A DNA stretch of 52,611 bases, from NCBI GenBank assembly GCA_003221615.1, contig QHSQ01000111.1:1-52611 (forward strand), in the 5' to 3' direction. Of this stretch, positions 33,799 through 42,602 are shown in pieces. The translations under genes were made by a program, and so were the position numbers. Positions within the stretch are counted from its first letter, which is position 1. The number at the start of each line of letters is the position of its first letter. The DNA is from Candidatus Rokuibacteriota bacterium (GTDB lineage Bacteria; Methylomirabilota; Methylomirabilia; Rokubacteriales; CSP1-6). Under the pieces are notes generated by a model that was given only the letters and a program-made list of their open reading frames with translations, did no database searches and had not been told where the DNA came from.

Positions 33799-34676
33799 TT
33801 CGCGCGGGCGCGCGGGTGGGCGGCGTCGTACACGCGCATGAGCTGATCGGCGGCCACGTGCGTGTAACGCTGCGTCGTCGACAGGCGGCTGTGGCCGAGG
33901 AGCTCCTGGATCATCCGGAGGTCGGCCCCGGCGTCGAGCAGATGGGTCGCGAACGTGTGGCGCAGGGTGTGGGGACTCACGCGCCTGGTGATCCCGCTCA
34001 TCGCGGCGCTCCGCCGCACGATCGTGTGGAGCGACCGGACCGTGAGCCGTCCGCCGCGCTGGTTGGCGAAGAGCGCGCCCGCTCCGGCGCCTCGCCCGTT
34101 CAGATAGGCGCCGAGCGCGCTCGCCGCCCGGTTGCCATACGGCACGATCCGTTCTTTGCGCCCCTTACCGAGCACGCGCACCGTCTGCTGCGAGCGGTCG
34201 AGATCGTCGAGGTCGAGGCCGGCCAGCTCGGACACGCGGAGCCCGGTCGCGTAGAGAAGCTCCAGCACCGCGGTATCGCGCGCGCGTGCTGGGCCGTCGG
34301 GCGCCCTGGCTTCCATCAGGGACATCGCCTCGTCGATCGGCAGGAAGGAGACGAGCTTCTTCGGGGGGCGCGGGCCTCTCACCTCGCGCGCGACGTTCCG
34401 CTCGAGGACACCGCGCCTGACCAGGAACCGGAACCAGCTGCGCACGGCCGCCAGCTTCCGCGCGATCGTGGTCGCGTCGAGCCCACGCGCGTGCAGGTGG
34501 GCGAGGTAGCCTCGAATGGTCCGCGTGTCGACGCCGCCGAGCCAGGTGGCGGGATCGCCGCCTCCGGCGTACTGCGCAAACTCCAGGAGATCGGTCCGGT
34601 AGCTTCGGAGCGTGTGCGGCGAGGCATCCTTCTCGAACGAGAGGTGACGGAAAAACGCAGCCAGCGAATCCTTCAT
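33795..34676 (-). CDS. xerC: Tyrosine recombinase XerC
   Basis: 293-residue tyrosine recombinase for chromosome-dimer resolution. The N-terminal SAM-like core-binding domain (about residues 1-90) includes [18 protein letters not shown]. Catalytic residues are in [12 protein letters not shown] (Arg), [10 protein letters not shown] (Lys), [14 protein letters not shown] (His, Arg), [15 protein letters not shown] (His and the nucleophile Tyr). The ATG at 34676 overlaps the topA stop. Housekeeping context (topA upstream, hslV downstream, as in several other phyla) argues against a mobile-element integrase. Confidence 0.94.
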   Translation of the reverse strand: MKDSLAAFFRHLSFEKDASPHTLRSYRTDLLEFAQYAGGGDPATWLGGVDTRTIRGYLAHLHARGLDATTIARKLAAVRSWFRFLVRRGVLERNVAREVRGPRPPKKLVSFLPIDEAMSLMEARAPDGPARARDTAVLELLYATGLRVSELAGLDLDDLDRSQQTVRVLGKGRKERIVPYGNRAASALGAYLNGRGAGAGALFANQRGGRLTVRSLHTIVRRSAAMSGITRRVSPHTLRHTFATHLLDAGADLRMIQELLGHSRLSTTQRYTHVAADQLMRVYDAAHPRARAK

Positions 34677-36925
34677 GTCACCGGTAGCTCGACCTCCCGC
34701 TCGAAGTCGCACCCCTCGCGAGCGCAGCTGCGGACGACGCGGTTCTTCAGGGCGCGCTCGGTGACGAACGCAGCCCCGCACTTCGGACACGGCTCGGGAA
34801 CCGGCCGGCGCCAGACCACGAACTTGCAGTTCGGATACGCGGAGCAACCGAAGAAGGTCCGGCCCTTGCGCGAGCGGCGCTCGACCAGCTGCCCGGTGCA
34901 GCCGGGCTCGGGGCACGCGATGCCGAGCGTGACCGGCTTGGTCGTCTTGCACTCCGGGTAGCCTGAGCACGCGATGAATTTCCCGAAGCGCCCATGCTTG
35001 ATGACCATGGGCTTGCCGCACGTGGGGCAGTTCTCGTTCGCCGGCTCGTCCTCGGCGCGGCCGCTGCCGTCGAGGTTGCGGGTGTAGCGGCAGTCGGGGT
35101 AGGCCGAGCATGCCAGGAACTTCCCGAACCGCCCGCGCTTGTCCAGGAGCTCGCTGCCGCACTCCGGGCACAGCTCGCCGGTGGGCTCGCCCACCTTCTC
35201 GCTGCGCATCTCGCGCTTGGCCCGGGCGAGGTCGCGCTTGAACGGCTCGTAGAATTCCCGAACCGTGTCGACCCACTTGCGCTCGCCCTCCTCGATCTTG
35301 TCGAGGTTGTCCTCCATCTGGGCCGTGAACTCGACGTTCATGATGTCCTGGAAGTACGGAATCAGCTTGTCGGTCACTGCCATGCCGAGCTCGGTCGGCG
35401 ACAACGTCCGCCGCTCGCGGTGCACGTAGCCTCGATCGTTGATGATCGTGCCCAGGATCGACGCATAGGTGGACGGCCGGCCGATCCCGAGCTCCTCGAG
35501 CGCCTTGATCAGCGAGGCCTCGGTGAAGCGGGGCGGCGGCTGGGTGAAGTGCTGCTTGGGATCCAGCGCGAGGAGCGTGAGGACTTCGCCCTCTTGGAGG
35601 AGCGGGACTGCCCCCTCGGGGTCCTGCTCGGGCTGCGCCTCTTCTTCCTCGCGGCTCTCTTCATAGACGGCGGTGAAGCCCTTGAACTTGAGGGTGGCTC
35701 CCTGCGCCCGGAACAGGCACTGTCCGGCCTCGATGTCGGCGCTCACGGTGTCGTAGACAGCGGGCACCATCTGGCTTCCCAGGAAGCGCTCCCAGATCAG
35801 GCGGTAGAGCGCCATCTGATCCTTGGTGAGAAACTGCGCGACCGCTCTGGGCTCGTTCCGGAGCTCGGAGGGCCGGATCGCTTCGTGCGCCTCCTGGGCG
35901 CTTCCGCGTGAGCGGTAGGTCGGCGGCGCCTCGGGCACATACTCGTCCCCGATGCGCGCGATCACCCACCCGCGCGCCGCGGCCTGGGCCTCGCGCGCCA
36001 CGCGGACCGAATCCGTCCTCATATAAGTGATGAGGCCCTCGGCGCCCTCCGACCCGAGGTCGATGCCTTCGTAGAGCTGCTGGGCGATCGTCATGGTCTT
36101 GCGCGCCGTGAAGCCGAGCTTCTTGCCCGCCTCCTGCTGCAAGGTCGAGGTGATGAACGGCGGCGCCGGATTGCGGCGGCGCTCGCCGCGCGTGACCGAC
36201 TTGACGACGAAGCGGGCGCCGTCGAGCGACGCCATGAGCGCGCGAGTCGTCTCCTCGTTGCCGAGCGACGCTTTCTCGCCCGCGACCTCCTTCAGGGTCG
36301 CCACGAACTCGGGCGGGCGCGCGGCCTTGAGCTTCGCGTGGAGCGACCAGTACTCGACCGGGACGAACGCCTGGATCTCGCGCTCCCGGTCGACGATCAA
36401 CCGCACCGCCACCGATTGCACGCGCCCGGCCGAGAGGCCGCGCTGGACCTTTTCCCAGAGCAAGGGCGAGAGGCTGTAGCCGACCAGGCGATCGAGCACG
36501 CGCCGCGCCTGCTGGGCGTCGACCTTCTTCAGATCGATCTTGCCCGGCTGCAGGAAGGCAGCCTTGACCGCGCGCTCGGTGATCTCGTTGAATGTGATCC
36601 GGTAGACATTCTTCTTCGCGACGTCGAGCTCTTCGGCGAGGTGCCAGCCGATCGCCTCGCCCTCGCGATCGGGGTCGGTCGCGACGTACAGTGCGTCGAC
36701 CTTCTCGGCGGCCTTCTTGAGGTCGTCGAGGATCTTCTTCTTGGCCGGCGAGACCACGTACTTCGGCTTGAAGTTCTTCTTGGGGTCGACGCCGAGCTGA
36801 GACTTCGGCAAGTCCCGGACGTGGCCCATCGAGGCCTTGACGATGTACTTCGAGTCCAGATACTTCTGGATCGTCTTGACCTTCGTGGGTGACTCCACGA
36901 CGACCAACGACCGTTTCGCCGCCAC
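34673..36925 (-). CDS. topA: DNA topoisomerase I
   Basis: 750-residue type IA topoisomerase relaxing negative supercoils. TOPRIM domain at the N-terminus (KRSLVVVESPTKVKTIQKYL, ATDPDREGEAIGWHLAEEL); catalytic Tyr in EGLITYMRTDSVRVA. The C-terminus carries four zinc ribbons beginning CPECGSELL, CPTCGKPMV, CPEPGCTGQL and CPKCGAAFV. The GTG at 36925 is chosen because GAGGAG lies 7 nt upstream and it overlaps the dprA stop (TAGTG). Full length for the family. Confidence 0.96.
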   Translation of the reverse strand: MAAKRSLVVVESPTKVKTIQKYLDSKYIVKASMGHVRDLPKSQLGVDPKKNFKPKYVVSPAKKKILDDLKKAAEKVDALYVATDPDREGEAIGWHLAEELDVAKKNVYRITFNEITERAVKAAFLQPGKIDLKKVDAQQARRVLDRLVGYSLSPLLWEKVQRGLSAGRVQSVAVRLIVDREREIQAFVPVEYWSLHAKLKAARPPEFVATLKEVAGEKASLGNEETTRALMASLDGARFVVKSVTRGERRRNPAPPFITSTLQQEAGKKLGFTARKTMTIAQQLYEGIDLGSEGAEGLITYMRTDSVRVAREAQAAARGWVIARIGDEYVPEAPPTYRSRGSAQEAHEAIRPSELRNEPRAVAQFLTKDQMALYRLIWERFLGSQMVPAVYDTVSADIEAGQCLFRAQGATLKFKGFTAVYEESREEEEAQPEQDPEGAVPLLQEGEVLTLLALDPKQHFTQPPPRFTEASLIKALEELGIGRPSTYASILGTIINDRGYVHRERRTLSPTELGMAVTDKLIPYFQDIMNVEFTAQMEDNLDKIEEGERKWVDTVREFYEPFKRDLARAKREMRSEKVGEPTGELCPECGSELLDKRGRFGKFLACSAYPDCRYTRNLDGSGRAEDEPANENCPTCGKPMVIKHGRFGKFIACSGYPECKTTKPVTLGIACPEPGCTGQLVERRSRKGRTFFGCSAYPNCKFVVWRRPVPEPCPKCGAAFVTERALKNRVVRSCAREGCDFEREVELPVT

Positions 36926-37818
36926 TACGCTCTCCTCGCGCGCGTCTCGAGCGAGACCCACCGCTGTCCCGCAAGCTGCCGGGCCCATCCGCCCAGCTCG
37001 AGGGTCACGAGCAGCGCCGCCGCGCGCTCGGGCGCAAACCCGGCGCGCGAGATCAGGTGCTCGATGTGCTGCGGCTCGTCCGGAGCCAGCAACTGAAGCA
37101 TGCGACCCTCGTCAGTCCCCTTCTCGGGCGCTTCGTGCTCGCCCGACGGCGCCGACAGCCCGCGTACGGCGCGGCGCCACTGTTCTGGCAATTCTGACAC
37201 GATGTCCTGCCAGCATGTAACGAGTTTAGCACCGTCCTGTATGAGGCGATTGGCGCCGGCGCTCGTCGGCGACGTGATTCGGCCAGGAACGGCGAAGGTT
37301 TCGCGTCCGAGATCGCCGGCGAATCCCGCCGTGATGAGGGCGCCGCTGCGCTCGGCGGCCTCGACGACGACGACGCCGAGCGCCAGCCCGGCCAGCGTGC
37401 GGTTGCGCGCGGGAAAGTGGCCCGCCAGCGCCGGCATGCCCGGCGGGAACTGCGACAGGATCGCGCCGTGCGATTCGATAGCGCGCACGAGCGGGCCGTT
37501 CTCGGGCGGGTACACGACGTCCACACCGCATCCGAGCACGGCCAGCGTGCGTCCGCCTGCCGCCAGCGCGCTCCGGTGCGCGGCGGTGTCGATCCCGCGC
37601 GCGAGGCCGCTCACGATCGTCACCCCGCGCGCGGCCAGGTCCGACGCGAGCCGTTCGGCCGCGGCGATCCCGTACGGCGTCGCGCGGCGCGAGCCGACGA
37701 TCGCGACGGCGAGCGCATCGTCCGTGTGAAGCTCGCCACGCACGAAGAGCGCGGGCGCCGACGGGATCGCGCCCAGCAGCGCGGGGTAACGCGGATCTCC
37801 GGGACGGAGCTCGATCAT
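36925..37818 (-). CDS. dprA: DNA-processing protein DprA
   Basis: 297-residue DprA/Smf, which loads RecA onto incoming single-stranded DNA during transformation. The Rossmann core has VAIVGSRRATPYG, VTIVSGLARGIDTAAHRSAL, GRTLAVLGCGVDVVYPPEN and the C-terminal winged-helix segment (about 225-290). It begins directly with LRPGDPRYPALLGAIPSAP, so the N-terminal SAM-like domain of longer DprA proteins is missing; total length is about 60 residues short of typical. No competence pilus genes are in the window. Confidence 0.92.
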   Translation of the reverse strand: MIELRPGDPRYPALLGAIPSAPALFVRGELHTDDALAVAIVGSRRATPYGIAAAERLASDLAARGVTIVSGLARGIDTAAHRSALAAGGRTLAVLGCGVDVVYPPENGPLVRAIESHGAILSQFPPGMPALAGHFPARNRTLAGLALGVVVVEAAERSGALITAGFAGDLGRETFAVPGRITSPTSAGANRLIQDGAKLVTCWQDIVSELPEQWRRAVRGLSAPSGEHEAPEKGTDEGRMLQLLAPDEPQHIEHLISRAGFAPERAAALLVTLELGGWARQLAGQRWVSLETRARRA

Positions 37819-37870
37819 CGGTGTCGCGCGTCGCGGGTGTTCAGGTCTCGCGTCGCGGATTGTCAGTATA
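37819..37870 (-). promoter_or_regulatory. Possible dprA promoter with two direct repeats
   Basis: On the minus strand a TATACT (37870-37865) makes a good -10 box but no good -35 box stands upstream. Between it and the dprA ATG, CCGCGACGCG occurs twice, about two helical turns apart, which could be an operator. The rest of the 102-bp gap shows nothing else. Confidence 0.3.
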
Positions 37871-37920
37871 GCGAAGCGGCCGGGATCGCCAGAGAACCAG
37901 AACAGATACGGCGCGGGGCC

Positions 37921-39003
37921 TTACCGCCGCGCGGCGGAGTGGGTCGCGATCAGCGATCGAGCCATCGTGGCCGACTCGGACTTCGGATATTCGCTGACGA
38001 CGCGCTGCCACGCTTGCTGCGCGCGCGGCAGGTCGGTGAGACGGAGATGGCAGAGCCCGATCTTCAGGAGCGCGTCGGGCGTCTTCCCTGGACCGTGCTC
38101 GAACACCTTCTCGAACTCGGCGAGCGCTTGACGGTAATCGCGCTGCGCCCAGTACGCTTCCCCGATCCAGTACTGCGCGTTCCCGGCGAGCGGATGCTTG
38201 GGGTACTTCGCCATGAAGTCGATGAAGTCGAGCACGGCCTGTCCATGCTCGCGTGAGCGAAAGGTGGCGAGCGCCGCCGCGTACTCCTGCTCCGGATTGT
38301 CCCCGGCTTTCGGGGTCGGTTTCGACGTGACGTTTGGCGTCGGCGCAACCGTCGGGGCGGGCGATGGCGTCGGCGCACGCGCGACGTTCGGCGCCGGCGC
38401 GGATGTCGTCGGCGGCGCGCCCGTCGGCGCGGGTGCCGGCGCGACTCGCGGCCGCTCGATGGCCGCTGCGGGTGGCGCCGCCGGCGTTGGCGATGGCGCC
38501 GGCAACCCCACCGCTGGAGGCGGCGGTGCCGGTGCTGGAGGCGGCGATACGGATGCTGGCGCCGGCGGCACCGGCGCGGGAACCGGGGACATCACGGTCG
38601 GCGTCGGTGGGGTCGGTGCGGGGACCGGCGACATCACGGCCGGATCGGGCGACATCGGCGCTGGGACGGGCGATGTCGCGGGCCTGCCCGACGGCGGCGT
38701 GCTGCCGGGCTGAGTCGCGAGTGCCTCGACCTTCGTCTGCGTCGCGGCGAGCGCCGAATCGGCGGCGTCGGCGCGCCGGGTCAGCCGCGCGACCTCGTCG
38801 CCGAGTGTCCTGACGTCGAGGGCCTGGAGCTGCGATGTGACATTGGCAAGATCGCGGGAGGTGACTTCCTGAGCGACACGCATCTCGGCGAGCTCCGACC
38901 GGAGCCGGCCAACATCGGATCCGAGTCGGTCCACCGCGCGCCGACTCGCGCAGCCGCCAGCGAGGATCGCCAGCGCGGCCAACACGCAGAGGCCTCGGCT
39001 CAT
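37921..39003 (-). CDS. cpoB: Cell-division/Tol-Pal-associated lipoprotein CpoB (YbgF)
   Basis: 360 residues. A lipoprotein signal (LCVLAALAILAGGC) ends at a lipobox Cys about 18 residues in. A coiled-coil segment follows (VDRLGSDVGRLRSELAEMRV, typical YbgF trimerisation region), then a Pro/Ala-rich linker of more than 100 residues containing the repeated MSPVPAP, and a C-terminal TPR domain with YAAALATFRSREHGQAVLDF and QYWIGEAYWAQRDYRQALAEFEKV. CpoB couples peptidoglycan synthesis to outer-membrane constriction with Tol-Pal, but no tol or pal gene is visible here. An upstream in-frame start at 39021 would lie in the promoter. Confidence 0.85.
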   Translation of the reverse strand: MSRGLCVLAALAILAGGCASRRAVDRLGSDVGRLRSELAEMRVAQEVTSRDLANVTSQLQALDVRTLGDEVARLTRRADAADSALAATQTKVEALATQPGSTPPSGRPATSPVPAPMSPDPAVMSPVPAPTPPTPTVMSPVPAPVPPAPASVSPPPAPAPPPPAVGLPAPSPTPAAPPAAAIERPRVAPAPAPTGAPPTTSAPAPNVARAPTPSPAPTVAPTPNVTSKPTPKAGDNPEQEYAAALATFRSREHGQAVLDFIDFMAKYPKHPLAGNAQYWIGEAYWAQRDYRQALAEFEKVFEHGPGKTPDALLKIGLCHLRLTDLPRAQQAWQRVVSEYPKSESATMARSLIATHSAARR

Positions 39004-39011
39004 CCGAGCCG

Positions 39012-39041
39012 ACCGTAGCACGCGGCCGAAAACGATGTCAA
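39012..39041 (-). promoter_or_regulatory. Sigma70-type promoter for cpoB
   Basis: On the minus strand, TTGACA (39041-39036) is a perfect -35 box, 18 bp from TACGGT (39017-39012). Transcription would start within a few bases of the cpoB ATG at 39003, implying a leaderless or almost leaderless mRNA. The box sits just after the moeA stop. Confidence 0.5.
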
Positions 39042-39045
39042 CGAC

Positions 39046-40260
39046 TCAGCGCGATCTCGGCTCGAGCGCTCGCAGAACGATGACGTCCACCGCTTCGCCG
39101 GCCGCGATCGTGGTGTCGGGCGCGACGACGGCGAGCCCGTCGGCGAGCACCATCGAGCGAAGGATCGCCGAGCCCTGGTCGCCGGTGAGGCGCGCGCCGT
39201 AGCTCAACCCGTCCGGCGTCAGCGTGACCCGAAGATACCCGCGTCGCGAACCCGGGTTCGCGATCCGGTCGAGGGCCCGCGCCCGAATCCGCGGTCGGTC
39301 GATGACGTCGGCGCCGGCCATCCGGCGCAGCGCGGGGCGCACGAAGAGCTCGAAGGTCACCATCGCCGAGACGGGATTGCCCGGTAGCCCGAAGACCGGC
39401 CGGCCGTCTCGTGTCCCGAACGTGATCGGCTTACCCGGGCGCATCGACACTTGCCACAAATGCAGCTCGGCGCCGCTCCGTTCGAGCGCTTCGCGGACCA
39501 GATCGAGCTCACCGACCGAAACACCGGCGGACGTCACCAGGACGTCGGCCGCCGCGAGGCCCCAGCGTACACGCTCGGTGATCGCCTCGAGCTGATCGGG
39601 AGCGACGCCGAGATTGGTGGGCTCGCCCCCCGCCTCGATGACCTGCGCCATCAGCGAATACGTGTTGGTGTTCGGAATCTGGGCCGGTCCCGGCTGCGTG
39701 CCGAGATCCGCGAGCTCGTTGCCGGTCGAGAGAATCGCGACACGCGGGCGGCGATACACCCGCACCTGCGAGTAGCCGAGCGTCGCCAGGAGCCCGACTT
39801 CGGCAGCGCCGACCACGCCGCCGGGCTTCACGACGAGGTCGCCGGTTCGGACGTCCTCCCCCGCGGGGCGGACGTAGGCGCCCGGGGCGATGCGGCCGCG
39901 GACCGTGACCCGTCGGTCATCGGCGGCGACGTCCTCCTGCGGCACGACGGCGTCGGCGCCTTCGGGGAGCGGCGCGCCGGTGAAGATCCGCATCGACTCC
40001 CCGGCTCGTAGTGGGCGTGACGGCATCGCGCCGGCGATGATCCGACCGACGATCGCGAGCTCGACGGGCTCCCCGTTCGTGTCCTGAGCGCGAACCGCGT
40101 AGCCGTCCATCGACGAGTTCGGCCACGGCGGAATCGTCGCGCGCGACACAATCGGCTCGGCGAGCACCCGCCCCAGCGCGCCCATGATGTCCACTCGCTC
40201 GACCGACAGCGGTCCTACGCGTGACAAAATTCCTTCGAGCGCGCCCTCGACCGTCAGCAC
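39046..40260 (-). CDS. moeA: Molybdopterin molybdenumtransferase MoeA
   Basis: 404-residue protein inserting molybdate into adenylylated molybdopterin. Domain I carries PPWPNSSMDGYAVRAQD; the MoCF-biosynthesis domain includes ILSTGNELADLGTQPGPAQIPNTN and VTSAGVSVGELDLVREALE; then KPITFGTRDGRPVFGLPGNPVS. The C-terminal beta-barrel domain (about 330-404) is present. It starts with GTG. A large inverted repeat lies 37-165 nt upstream of the start. With moaA it supports Moco synthesis. Confidence 0.94.
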   Translation of the reverse strand: MLTVEGALEGILSRVGPLSVERVDIMGALGRVLAEPIVSRATIPPWPNSSMDGYAVRAQDTNGEPVELAIVGRIIAGAMPSRPLRAGESMRIFTGAPLPEGADAVVPQEDVAADDRRVTVRGRIAPGAYVRPAGEDVRTGDLVVKPGGVVGAAEVGLLATLGYSQVRVYRRPRVAILSTGNELADLGTQPGPAQIPNTNTYSLMAQVIEAGGEPTNLGVAPDQLEAITERVRWGLAAADVLVTSAGVSVGELDLVREALERSGAELHLWQVSMRPGKPITFGTRDGRPVFGLPGNPVSAMVTFELFVRPALRRMAGADVIDRPRIRARALDRIANPGSRRGYLRVTLTPDGLSYGARLTGDQGSAILRSMVLADGLAVVAPDTTIAAGEAVDVIVLRALEPRSR

Positions 40261-40296
40261 ACCGTTACTCTACTACACGACTACACGCGCCGTGAG

Positions 40297-40425
40297 CCGA
40301 GGGGTGGGCCGGGGATGCTCCCCGCGACCTGTGTAGGCACGGTGACTTGAACGACCAACCCGGGAGGTTCACCTCTCGTGGTGTTCGCGCGCAGGTCGCG
40401 GGAGGCACGCCGGCCCGCCCCTCGG
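40297..40425. repeat. Long imperfect inverted repeat between actF and moeA
   Basis: Left arm 40297-40331 and right arm 40392-40425 match as inverted copies at 30 of 34 positions (CCGAGGGG, GGGCCGG and CCCGCGACCTG blocks). The 60-bp centre has its own small inverted repeat, GAGGT-TC-ACCTC. It fills most of the 182-bp gap between two same-strand genes, so it would be transcribed as the 3' end of the act mRNA or the leader of moeA. No T run follows either arm. It matches no riboswitch I recognise. Confidence 0.75.
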
Positions 40426-40442
40426 TGCCCGGTGACGTGGAG

Positions 40443-41552
40443 CTAGTGGCCGGTGTGGGGAAGGTTGAGGACGGGCTTGAACTGAGCGAAGAACCAGCGG
40501 CGGCTCAGCACGAACAGCGCGAGGAAGCCGGCGGTGATCGCGAGATCGCGCAGCGTGAACGGGAGCCGGGCGGTCGACGAGACCGAGGGAAACACCACGA
40601 ACACGCGCTCGAGGAAGATCCCCACCAGGCCGAAGATCGCGACGACGACGAGCGGAGCGTGCCGCTGGGGCGGCCGGCCGGTGAGGCGCTTGAGCAGGTA
40701 CGCGAACGGGATGATCCAGCCGACCACCAGCACCACCCACGCCAGGGTCGTCCACGGCTGCACGAAGACCCGCTGGATGAAGAATCGAGTCTCGACCGGC
40801 ACGTTGCCGTACCAGATCACGATGTACTGCGACCAGAAGAAGTACATCCACACGATCGACAGGGCGAACTGCAGCTTGGCGACGTCCTGGACGGCGGCCG
40901 GCGGGATGGAGGCGCGCCCGCGGGCGTTGGTCCGGACCGTGAGGATCGACAGGAGGCAAAACGCGGTGTAGAGCGTGCTGACGGCGAAGTAGCCGCCGAA
41001 CAGGCCGCTATACCATTTGGGGTCCAGCGACATCACGAGGTCGAATCCCCACAGGGAGACCGTCACGAGCCACAGCATCAGGAGGATGACGGCGACCCGG
41101 TTTCGGTGCGCGCGCTCCCGCTCGTCTTCCGGGGGGATCGCGTCGCGCAGGAGCGCCCGCACGAACGCGAAGCACACGGCGAAGAGGACCGCCGCGCACG
41201 CGTACGTCCGCAGCCAGAAGAACGGCACGTTGAGCCAGCCCGCCTTCGCCGGGATCGGCGTGGTCACCCACGGATAGAGGACGGTCTGGCCCGTATAGAG
41301 CACCAGCAGCAAGAGGAACGAGATCGGCAGGAAGCCGGCGGTCGTCAGCGCGATGCGCCGCACGCTCGGCGACCAGCGCGCCTCGGTGACCTGCATCATG
41401 CCCGCGATCGCCGGTCCGGTCACGGCGAGACCCGACCAGAAGACGAGGTTCACCAGGTAGATCGACCAGACCTGTTGCGCGTCGCCGGAGTTCACGCCGA
41501 CCAGGAAGACCACCGCGCCGAGCGCGGCCACGAGACTCCAGAAGACGGTCAT
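40443..41552 (-). CDS. actF: Alternative complex III subunit ActF
   Basis: 369-residue polytopic membrane protein with about ten hydrophobic helices and no cofactor motif. It matches ActF of the quinol:cytochrome c oxidoreductase called alternative complex III: EARWSPSVRRIALTTAGFLP and KWYSGLFGGYFAVSTLYTAFCLL are typical, with WGFDLVMSLDPKWY resembling the NrfD-related paralogue ActC. The ATG at 41552 overlaps the actE stop (ATGA); the long frame upstream is an out-of-frame reading of actE. It is the last gene of the act operon; no terminal oxidase gene follows. Confidence 0.88.
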   Translation of the reverse strand: MTVFWSLVAALGAVVFLVGVNSGDAQQVWSIYLVNLVFWSGLAVTGPAIAGMMQVTEARWSPSVRRIALTTAGFLPISFLLLLVLYTGQTVLYPWVTTPIPAKAGWLNVPFFWLRTYACAAVLFAVCFAFVRALLRDAIPPEDERERAHRNRVAVILLMLWLVTVSLWGFDLVMSLDPKWYSGLFGGYFAVSTLYTAFCLLSILTVRTNARGRASIPPAAVQDVAKLQFALSIVWMYFFWSQYIVIWYGNVPVETRFFIQRVFVQPWTTLAWVVLVVGWIIPFAYLLKRLTGRPPQRHAPLVVVAIFGLVGIFLERVFVVFPSVSSTARLPFTLRDLAITAGFLALFVLSRRWFFAQFKPVLNLPHTGH

Positions 41553-42055
41553 TTCTGGGCGATCGAACGCAGGAAGTTCACGATATGCCATGCCTCCTGC
41601 GTCGACATGGCCTCGCCGTAGGCGGGCATCACCGCGCCGCCGACGACGATGTAGCTGTGCCAGTAGCCGTCGGTGCGCTGCTTCTGGAGCTCGGCGTTGG
41701 TCAGATCCGGGGTCGGGATGAACTTCGTCGCCACCGGCCCGGTCGTGCCCCCCTTCCCCTCGGGACCATGGCACGGCACGCAGAAGGTGGCGAAGCGCTC
41801 CTTGCCGATCGCCACGGAAGCCTCGGAGACCTTGACCGGATTGGGCTGCTTGGCCGCGACGTCGCGCTGCTCCTTGGGGATGATCAGGTCGCCGCCGCGC
41901 GGGACCACGCCCGGCGGCATCGAGAACACGCGCTCGCCCGGAACGATCCGCGCGGTCTGCGTCATGTTGTCGTTCCAGCGCACGACGATCGCGCCGCCCC
42001 ACGCCCCGGCCGCGGCTCCCACCACCAGCAGCATCAGGATGAACACGTATTTCAT
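41549..42055 (-). CDS. actE: Alternative complex III monoheme cytochrome c subunit ActE
   Basis: 168 residues. An N-terminal hydrophobic helix (YVFILMLLVVGAAAGAWGG) acts as signal or anchor. The heme c site is FATFCVPCHGPEGKGGTTGP (CxxCH) with the distal Met ligand probably in GGAVMPAYGEAMS. In the complex it hands electrons to a soluble cytochrome or to the oxidase. It starts 10 nt after actD and overlaps actF. Confidence 0.9.
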   Translation of the reverse strand: MKYVFILMLLVVGAAAGAWGGAIVVRWNDNMTQTARIVPGERVFSMPPGVVPRGGDLIIPKEQRDVAAKQPNPVKVSEASVAIGKERFATFCVPCHGPEGKGGTTGPVATKFIPTPDLTNAELQKQRTDGYWHSYIVVGGAVMPAYGEAMSTQEAWHIVNFLRSIAQK

Positions 42056-42065
42056 GAGGGTTGGT

Positions 42066-42602
42066 TCATCGTGATTTGACTTCTTCGGCGCCCGACGTGC
42101 GTAAGAGCTCGTGGACCGTGGCGGCGCGTTCGGGGGCGCAGTGGACCGCCACGCCGAAGCGGTCGTTGGTGAACCGCGGATCGTAGGCGGCGCTCGTCCG
42201 CAGGCGCGGAAGCCGCCCGAGCACCACCATGCCGATGACCGTCGCGAACCCACCGAACAGCACCATCAGCTCGAAGGCGATGATGAAGAACGGCGGCAGC
42301 GACGAGCCGCTGATGCCCCCACCGGTCGGCTGCAGGTACTTGCCGCCCGTGACCTGGCCCCACACCATCGAGCTCCAGATCGTCAGCAGGAAGGCCGAGA
42401 CGATCCCGGCGAGGCCGCCGATCAAGGTGAAGAGCCGCACGCGGCTGACCGGACGGTCGCGCTCGAGCACTTCCTCGATCTCGTGGACCGGTAGCGGCGT
42501 GTAGACCGTGACATCGTGGTAGCCGCGCGCGCGGAGCTCTTCGAGGGCGCGCACGGTGGTGTCCACGTGGGCGAAGACGCCGAGGACGGTCTCAGTGGCC
42601 AT
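42066..42602 (-). CDS. actD: Alternative complex III subunit ActD (DUF3341)
   Basis: 178-residue protein with two transmembrane helices (LFTLIGGLAGIVSAFLLTIW and FFIIAFELMVLFGGFATVIG) flanked by soluble segments; the conserved YTPLPVHEIEEVL near residue 35 is typical of ActD. It has no cofactor motif and is structural in the complex. Its start overlaps the actC stop by 11 nt. Confidence 0.9.
   Translation of the reverse strand: MATETVLGVFAHVDTTVRALEELRARGYHDVTVYTPLPVHEIEEVLERDRPVSRVRLFTLIGGLAGIVSAFLLTIWSSMVWGQVTGGKYLQPTGGGISGSSLPPFFIIAFELMVLFGGFATVIGMVVLGRLPRLRTSAAYDPRFTNDRFGVAVHCAPERAATVHELLRTSGAEEVKSR

Noticed and set aside
33795-34676. xerC as integrase of a mobile element
   Set aside because: It is embedded between topA and hslV with overlapping starts and no attachment-site repeats or cargo, so it is the housekeeping recombinase.
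40297-40425. Moco riboswitch upstream of moeA
   Set aside because: The arms do not show the conserved Moco RNA pattern I know; only a large inverted repeat is supported.
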